DNA of 10,698 nt from Neisseriaceae bacterium (GTDB taxonomy: Bacteria > Pseudomonadota > Gammaproteobacteria > Burkholderiales > Neisseriaceae): the NCBI GenBank assembly GCA_017989485.1, contig JAGNPU010000032.1, positions 1-10,698 of the forward strand, in the 5' to 3' direction. The notes beneath the pieces were generated by a model. That model did no database searches and was not told where the DNA came from. It worked only from the letters and a program-made list of their open reading frames with translations. Within the stretch, counting starts at the first letter, position 1. Each line of letters opens with the position of its first letter. Made by a program: the position numbers and the translations under genes. Shown here one piece after another: positions 7,013-10,698 of this stretch.

Positions 7013-8008
7013 ATGTTCACCTTAGCCGATTACCTCTCTCTGGGTGCCCAGCACCAAGCCTCTGATGTTCATTTAAGCAGTGGTCACCCACCTTATCTAC
7101 GCATCGATGGGGCCTTAAGCGTGCTTGACCTGCCCATTCTGACGGCGGATCACCTATGGCAGTTGGCCGCCTCTGCCTTAAGCCTGGATCACCAACAGCG
7201 GCTACAACAGCGCATCGACGTGGACTTCCATTGGGCCAGCGCGGATGGCCGCCGCTTTCGTGGCCATGCCTTTTGGCAACACCAGGGGCTGAGCTTGGCG
7301 TTTCGGCTGATGCCAGCCACAATCCCTAGCCTTGTCGCCTTAAACGCGCCCCCCGTACTGGCCTCTTTAATTCTGGCCGAACAAGGCCTGATTTTATGCA
7401 CTGGGGCCACTGGCTCAGGAAAGTCTACCACCTTAGCGGCCATGGTCGCCACCATCAACCAAGACCAACACAGGCACATCATCAGTTTAGAAGCCCCGAT
7501 TGAATATCATCATCACAGCGACAACAGCCTCATCCAACAGCGAGCCCTCGGTGTCGATGCCCAAGATTTGGCTGCGGCCCTTACCGCCGCCCTGAGGGCA
7601 GACCCTGACGTGCTGGTTGTCGGCGAGCTACGCGATTTAGACAGCATACGCCTGGCCTTAACCGCCGCCGAAACCGGCCATCTGGTCTTGGCCACCCTAC
7701 ACAGCACCAGCGCCGCCAAAGCCATACACCGCATTCTAGACGTCTTCCCCGACGGTGAGACCAATCTGATTCGCGCCCAGCTGGCCGCCAGCCTATTGGC
7801 CATCGTCTCGCAAACTCTGATCAAGAAAAAAAACCCGCCCGGGCGGATCGCGGCCTTTGAGGTGTTGGTCAACACCCCCGCCATTGCCCATCTGATCCGC
7901 GAGCACAAAATCGCCCAAATGACTTCGGTGTTGCAAACCCAAAAAGCCCACGGCATGCAAACCTTAGATCAGGCCATCACACAGCTCAAACAGCAGCAGC
8001 TGATTTGA
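7013..8008 (+). CDS. pilT: PilT/YggR-family type IV pilus retraction ATPase
   Basis: A 331-residue hexameric secretion-type ATPase of the family that disassembles type IV pili at the inner-membrane base. Residues 1-100 form the PAS-like N-domain (ASDVHLSSG at 16-24). The RecA-like domain has Walker A GATGSGKST (131-139), an Asp-box region SLEAPIE (158-164), Walker B VLVVGELRD (200-208) and the His box AETGHLVLATLHS (219-231). The C-terminal LIREHKIAQM...GMQTLDQ (294-320) is typical of PilT. Two consensus positions differ: Asp-box EDP reads EAP, and REDPD reads RADPD. It resembles E. coli YggR as much as classical PilT, and YggR likewise diverges from yggS. It could be a PilT paralogue rather than the main retraction motor; no pilU follows. 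The ATG at 7013 has TAGG 5 nt upstream. Confidence 0.85.
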   Translation: MFTLADYLSLGAQHQASDVHLSSGHPPYLRIDGALSVLDLPILTADHLWQLAASALSLDHQQRLQQRIDVDFHWASADGRRFRGHAFWQHQGLSLAFRLMPATIPSLVALNAPPVLASLILAEQGLILCTGATGSGKSTTLAAMVATINQDQHRHIISLEAPIEYHHHSDNSLIQQRALGVDAQDLAAALTAALRADPDVLVVGELRDLDSIRLALTAAETGHLVLATLHSTSAAKAIHRILDVFPDGETNLIRAQLAASLLAIVSQTLIKKKNPPGRIAAFEVLVNTPAIAHLIREHKIAQMTSVLQTQKAHGMQTLDQAITQLKQQQLI

Positions 8009-8121
8009 CCCCCTCATCCCCTTTAATACCTTATGAATAAAGTGATCATTAATACCCTTTTTGTCCAATTTTAGTTAAAGACCAAACTTGCCCATAAGGG
8101 CCATAAATACCCCTTTAGACC

Positions 8122-8150
8122 TTGGTTTTTTAAAGCCTTAGTCTTATGCT
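8122..8150 (+). promoter_or_regulatory. Probable promoter of rarD
   Basis: TTGGTT (8122-8127) and TATGCT (8145-8150) are 17 bp apart, with transcription expected near 8157. The -10 covers the ATG at 8146, which argues that this ATG is not the start of translation. The interval 8009-8121 before it has a small GCCC-ATAA-GGGC hairpin (8090-8101) without a T run, and three AATACC-type repeats; no strong terminator for the upstream gene was seen. Confidence 0.45.
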
Positions 8151-8196
8151 TGAGGCTCGCACACTTCCTCACCGCAGACTAAAGGCTGATTTCAAA

Positions 8197-9093
8197 ATGG
8201 TTGATCCATCCGAGTATAAAAAAGGCATACTCTTTACCGTAGGCTGTTACATCATCTGGGGCTTATTTCCCCTCTATTGGTACCCCCTAGGCGCACTAGA
8301 TCCCCTTCAAACATTGGCACAACGTATTTGCTGGTCGGCACTGTTTGCCGCCCTACTGGTTATTTTTTTAAGAGAAGGCCGTTCTGTTTACAAGGCTTTT
8401 TGTCAAAAAAGAACCCTCACCATATTGGCCCTATCTGCATTCATGCTGTCGATGAACTGGTTGATTTACCTGTGGGCCATTGCCCACCACCATGTCTTAG
8501 ATGCCAGCCTAGGCTATTTCATCACGCCCATCTTCAGTATTTTTCTGGGCCGGGTCTTTTTTAAAGAATCATTAAACCTCATGCAGTATGTGGCCCTCGC
8601 CCTCGCCGCCGGCGCCATTTTATGGTTGACCTGGTTGGCCGGCACCGTCCCTTACGTGGCCATTGGCTTGGCAACCTCGTTTGGCCTTTATGGCCTATTG
8701 CGCAAGCTGGCCCCCTTAGGCGCCATTCCCGGGCTGGCGGTCGAAACTTTTTTGATGACGCCGTTAGCGGCCTTATACCTCATTTTTGAAGGGACTCAGG
8801 GCCGTTTGCTGTTTGCCAGCCTGCCCACGGTGTCGATGCTCATCCTGCTGTGTTCTGGTGTGGTGACTTCTATCCCCTTATTGATGTTTGCCGCCGGCGC
8901 CAAGCGCATCCCCCTATCGCTGTTGGGCATTATTCAATACATTTCGCCCACCATTCAGTTTGCCTTAGGCATTGTGGTGTTTAATGAGGTGTTTGAATGG
9001 CATCGCTTTATGGGCTTTATGCTGGTGTGGGCCGCCGTCATTTTATACTTGCTCAGCGGCTGGTACAGCAAAACCCATCCCAGACACGTTTAA
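8197..9093 (+). CDS. rarD: RarD, EamA/DMT-superfamily permease
   Basis: A 298-residue inner-membrane protein with about ten hydrophobic helices in two EamA repeats (about 8-145 and 155-290). It matches the RarD branch closely: CYIIWGLFPLYW (17-28), the NWLIYLWAIAHHHVLDASLG stretch (87-106), and a late QYISPTIQFALG segment (247-258). RarD is named after chloramphenicol sensitivity, but its substrate is unknown; the superfamily moves small metabolites, often outward. I chose the ATG at 8197: it gives the usual length (E. coli RarD has 296 residues), it has AAAGG upstream (8181-8185), and the ATG at 8146 lies inside the predicted -10 and lacks a ribosome site. It is transcribed alone and ends at the shared terminator with rlpA. 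Confidence 0.9.
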   Translation: MVDPSEYKKGILFTVGCYIIWGLFPLYWYPLGALDPLQTLAQRICWSALFAALLVIFLREGRSVYKAFCQKRTLTILALSAFMLSMNWLIYLWAIAHHHVLDASLGYFITPIFSIFLGRVFFKESLNLMQYVALALAAGAILWLTWLAGTVPYVAIGLATSFGLYGLLRKLAPLGAIPGLAVETFLMTPLAALYLIFEGTQGRLLFASLPTVSMLILLCSGVVTSIPLLMFAAGAKRIPLSLLGIIQYISPTIQFALGIVVFNEVFEWHRFMGFMLVWAAVILYLLSGWYSKTHPRHV

Positions 9094-9103
9094 ATCAATA
9101 CGC

Positions 9104-9136
9104 AAAAAAAGACCGAGCCTAGGCTCGGTCTTTTTT
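9104..9136. terminator. Bidirectional terminator between rarD and rlpA
   Basis: GACCGAGCCTAGGCTCGGTC (9111-9130) is a perfect 20-nt palindrome, flanked by seven A on the left and six T on the right. It gives a strong hairpin with a T tail on either strand and lies between the convergent ends of rarD and rlpA. Its centre contains GCCTAGGC. Confidence 0.95.
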
Positions 9137-9156
9137 GAACAATCATGAATCACATA

Positions 9157-9831
9157 CTAAATCACATTGTCTTTTAAGGTATTAGGCCGTGAAGTCATCA
9201 CGTCTATGGCTGTTTTATTGCGGTTGCCGTCGTTCACATAGCGGACAAAGTCAGCGGCTTCTTGCTCATGGCGTACCGCCACGGCCACAAATTTAGGATC
9301 TTGTGTATTCACCGCAATTTGCTCACCCGGGGTGACTTGCTCAATACGAACTTCGGCAGTGCCTTGTTTGATGTAGCCTAGCTTTTTGGCGGCAGCATAA
9401 GACAGGTCAATGATGCGGCTGCTGTGAAAAGGGCCTCTATCATTAATCCGCACAACCACCTCTTTATTATTCGCCAAGTTGGTGACTTTCACATAGCTTG
9501 GGATGGGCAAGGTGGGATGGGCAGCGGTGTAGTCATACATATTGTAGACTTCTTCTGATGTGGTTTTACGACCGTGAAATTGGTTGCCGTACCATGAGGC
9601 GCGGCCTTCTTGAACAAACTTCACGATTTCCTTACTTGGGTAATATCGCTTGCCAGCCACCTTATAGCTCAAGTTAGCGGCGCGATGTAAGGGCTCTTTG
9701 GGTATGGTCACAACATTTTTTTTATGAGCGGTTGCAGCAGGCTTAGGTTGAACCACTTTAGCGCCAAGCGCTACCGTGGTAAAGCTCAACAGGCCCACAC
9801 ACATCATCAGTCTTAAAAAAATTTTACTCAG
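9157..9831 (-). CDS. rlpA: RlpA-like septal/cell-wall protein with double-psi beta-barrel domain
   Basis: A secreted protein of the RlpA family; known members are lytic transglycosylases that cleave naked glycan strands at the septum. With the CTG start at 9831 it is 224 residues. The N-terminus SKIFLRLMMCVGLLSFTTVA makes a normal signal peptide: basic start, hydrophobic core, cleavage near ALGA-K at about 24. There is no lipobox, so it is not a lipoprotein. The barrel covers about residues 75-165: ASWYGNQFHGRKT, TAAHPTLP, VKVTNLANNKEVVVRINDRGPF and RIIDLSYAAAKKLG. The acidic residue after TTSE and the Asp of NDRGPF match positions needed for activity in Pseudomonas RlpA, although the usual TxSGE reads TTSEE. 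The last 45 residues look like the first part of a SPOR domain but are too short for a full one. The ATG at 9807 would remove the basic start and lies 32 nt from the ribosome site. Confidence 0.88.
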   Translation of the reverse strand: MSKIFLRLMMCVGLLSFTTVALGAKVVQPKPAATAHKKNVVTIPKEPLHRAANLSYKVAGKRYYPSKEIVKFVQEGRASWYGNQFHGRKTTSEEVYNMYDYTAAHPTLPIPSYVKVTNLANNKEVVVRINDRGPFHSSRIIDLSYAAAKKLGYIKQGTAEVRIEQVTPGEQIAVNTQDPKFVAVAVRHEQEAADFVRYVNDGNRNKTAIDVMTSRPNTLKDNVI

Positions 9832-9839
9832 AATACTAA

Positions 9840-9845
9840 CCTCCT
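9840..9845 (-). promoter_or_regulatory. Perfect ribosome binding site that places the rlpA start
   Basis: On the minus strand AGGAGG, the full anti-16S complement, ends 8 nt before CTG (9831) and 5 nt before ATT (9834), both in frame with rlpA. No ATG, GTG or TTG in any frame lies between it and the ATG at 9807, which is 32 nt away. Confidence 0.75.
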
Positions 9846-9894
9846 AAACGTACGATCCCCCTGTCTTTAGCCACTTTAAAACTAGCTTAAAGCG

Positions 9895-10359
9895 TTATTG
9901 CCCACCCACATAATCCACCTGTCGCCAGGCTTCAAACACCATGACCGCCACCGTATTAGACAAATTCATGCTACGGCTGTCGGGCATCATGGGTAATCTC
10001 ACCTTTTGCGCCGCGGGTAAGGCCGCCAATATGTCGGCGGGCAATCCGCGGGTTTCAGGGCCGAATAAAAACACATCGCCATCCTGAAACTGAACGTGAT
10101 CCGGTCTGGTATGACCTTTTGTGGTTAACGCGAAGATTCTTTTGCCGGCCAATGCGGCCAAACAGGCGTCAAAATCTTCGTGCACTGTGACATGAGCAAA
10201 CTCATGATAATCCAGCCCTGCTCGACGCATTTTGCTGGAATCAAGAGGAAACCCTAAGGGTTTCACTAAATGTAAATCCACACCAGTATTGGCACATAAT
10301 CTGATGATGTTGCCCGTATTAGGCGGGATTTCAGGTTGATACAGTACTACTGTGAACAT
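9895..10359 (-). CDS. trmL: tRNA (cytidine(34)-2'-O)-methyltransferase TrmL
   Basis: A 154-residue SPOUT-family enzyme that uses S-adenosylmethionine to methylate the 2'-OH of the wobble base (C34 or cmnm5U34) in leucine tRNAs. It opens with MFTVVLYQPEIPPNTGNIIR, typical of TrmL. The SAM-binding trefoil knot has LFGPETRGLP (98-107) and RLPMMPDSRSMNLSNTVAV (121-139). The length matches E. coli TrmL (157). I chose the ATG at 10359, since a TTG at 10374 would only add RVII-type residues not seen in the family. The next gene upstream on the same strand is the ComF-type gene, 39 bp away, and rlpA follows, so the three may be partly co-transcribed. Confidence 0.93.
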   Translation of the reverse strand: MFTVVLYQPEIPPNTGNIIRLCANTGVDLHLVKPLGFPLDSSKMRRAGLDYHEFAHVTVHEDFDACLAALAGKRIFALTTKGHTRPDHVQFQDGDVFLFGPETRGLPADILAALPAAQKVRLPMMPDSRSMNLSNTVAVMVFEAWRQVDYVGGQ

Positions 10360-10372
10360 AATAATTACTCGC

Positions 10373-10402
10373 AATATGCAATAAAAAGAACAGGCTAGTC
10401 AA
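10373..10402 (-). promoter_or_regulatory. Possible promoter for trmL overlapping the comF-type stop codon
   Basis: On the minus strand TTGACT (10397-10402) and CATATT (10373-10378) are 18 bp apart. The -35 overlaps the TGA stop of the upstream gene. Transcription would begin only about 7 nt before the trmL ATG, giving a nearly leaderless message, so this is uncertain. Confidence 0.3.
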
Positions 10403-10698
10403 ATTTTTACGATTTGTTTTTTCAATAGGGCCCAAACGTAGACCTCGAACTGCCCATGGTGTCTGAGCTCAACGGCCATTTCGGAAACTGTTGCACAAGT
10501 GGTCAAAACGTCGTCGATTAGCAAAATTTTACCTTGATCTACATTAAACGTGACGCGACTAAAGGAAAACGTCCCTTGTACATTCTTAATTCTTTGTGCT
10601 TCATTCAACTTTGATTGTGATGGTGTCGCCAGCCGATCACACAGATGCGAGGATATTAAAGGAATCTGCCAATACCTCGCAATGTTTTTTGCCAACTC
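10399..10698 (-). CDS. comF: ComF-family phosphoribosyltransferase-like protein, C-terminal part
   Basis: The last 99 codons of a gene whose start lies beyond the right edge. The TTG at 10693-10695 is within the open frame, which continues to the edge (GAG at 10696-10698), so it should not be taken as the start. LATPSQSKLNEAQRIKNVQG is the ComF pattern that leads into the phosphoribosyltransferase fold. ILLIDDVLTTCATVSE, about 40 residues before the end, is the PRPP-binding loop, with the two acidic residues intact. The usual TTGAT reads TTCAT. ComF is needed for DNA uptake in naturally competent bacteria such as Haemophilus (there also called Com101A or GntX-like); its exact reaction is not established. 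The missing N-terminus usually carries a zinc-binding cysteine cluster. Confidence 0.8.
   Translation of the reverse strand, partial: ELAKNIARYWQIPLISSHLCDRLATPSQSKLNEAQRIKNVQGTFSFSRVTFNVDQGKILLIDDVLTTCATVSEMAVELRHHGQFEVYVWALLKKQIVKI

Noticed and set aside
8146..8196. Longer rarD from the ATG at 8146
   Set aside because: That ATG is inside the likely -10 element, has no ribosome site, and would make the protein longer than the family's usual length.
10360..10374. trmL start at TTG 10374
   Set aside because: It adds five residues not seen in TrmL proteins and lies within the possible -10; the ATG at 10359 gives the family N-terminus.
1..10698. Classical Neisseria DNA uptake sequence (GCCGTCTGAA) and its close dialects
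   Set aside because: None found by eye on either strand; short CCTGAA matches (for example near 4850 and 6773) lack the rest of the motif.
1..10698. CRISPR array, insertion sequence, prophage, tRNA or rRNA
   Set aside because: No regularly spaced repeats, transposase or integrase motifs, terminal inverted repeats or cloverleaf-like segments were seen; genes and intergenic gaps have an ordinary chromosomal layout.

Overview
The window is a chromosomal stretch from a Gram-negative proteobacterium, most likely a betaproteobacterium related to the Neisseriales. Four things point there: a DksA with a Neisseria-like sequence and a single zinc-site cysteine, the conserved order yggT-proC-yggS with a divergent pilT-type ATPase, an RlpA-type cell-wall protein, and a TrmL/ComF pair. 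GC content is moderate and genes are densely packed. No DNA uptake sequence of the classical Neisseria type is seen, so the genus is left open. Almost everything is housekeeping; there is no phage, insertion sequence, CRISPR array or RNA gene.

Layout, left to right. Positions 1-251 hold no assignable gene, apart from a possible last 20 codons of a plus-strand gene cut by the window edge. A BCCT-family osmolyte transporter (minus) follows, then an ABCB-type ABC exporter (minus), then dksA (minus); strong hairpin terminators lie downstream of each of these genes. Next is the minus-strand operon yggS-proC-yggT (transcribed in that order). A PilT/YggR-type ATPase diverges from it on the plus strand, followed by rarD (plus). 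rarD and rlpA converge on a shared, perfectly palindromic bidirectional terminator. The right end carries rlpA, trmL and the 3' part of a ComF-type phosphoribosyltransferase gene, all on the minus strand.

How the genes fit together. YggS (pyridoxal-phosphate homeostasis) and ProC (last step of proline synthesis) are a conserved pair. YggT is a small membrane protein translated directly after ProC with a 2-nt gap. The ATPase on the other side of the shared promoter region belongs to the pilus retraction family. The BCCT transporter probably imports a compatible solute. DksA couples rRNA and amino-acid gene transcription to ppGpp.

The points most worth a second look are: an rlpA start that appears to be non-AUG (CTG or ATT behind a perfect AGGAGG); a PilT-like ATPase with a changed Asp box; a dksA leader hairpin; spaced repeats upstream of the BCCT gene; and four exact copies of the palindrome GCCTAGGC. 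I found no clearly new multi-gene system.
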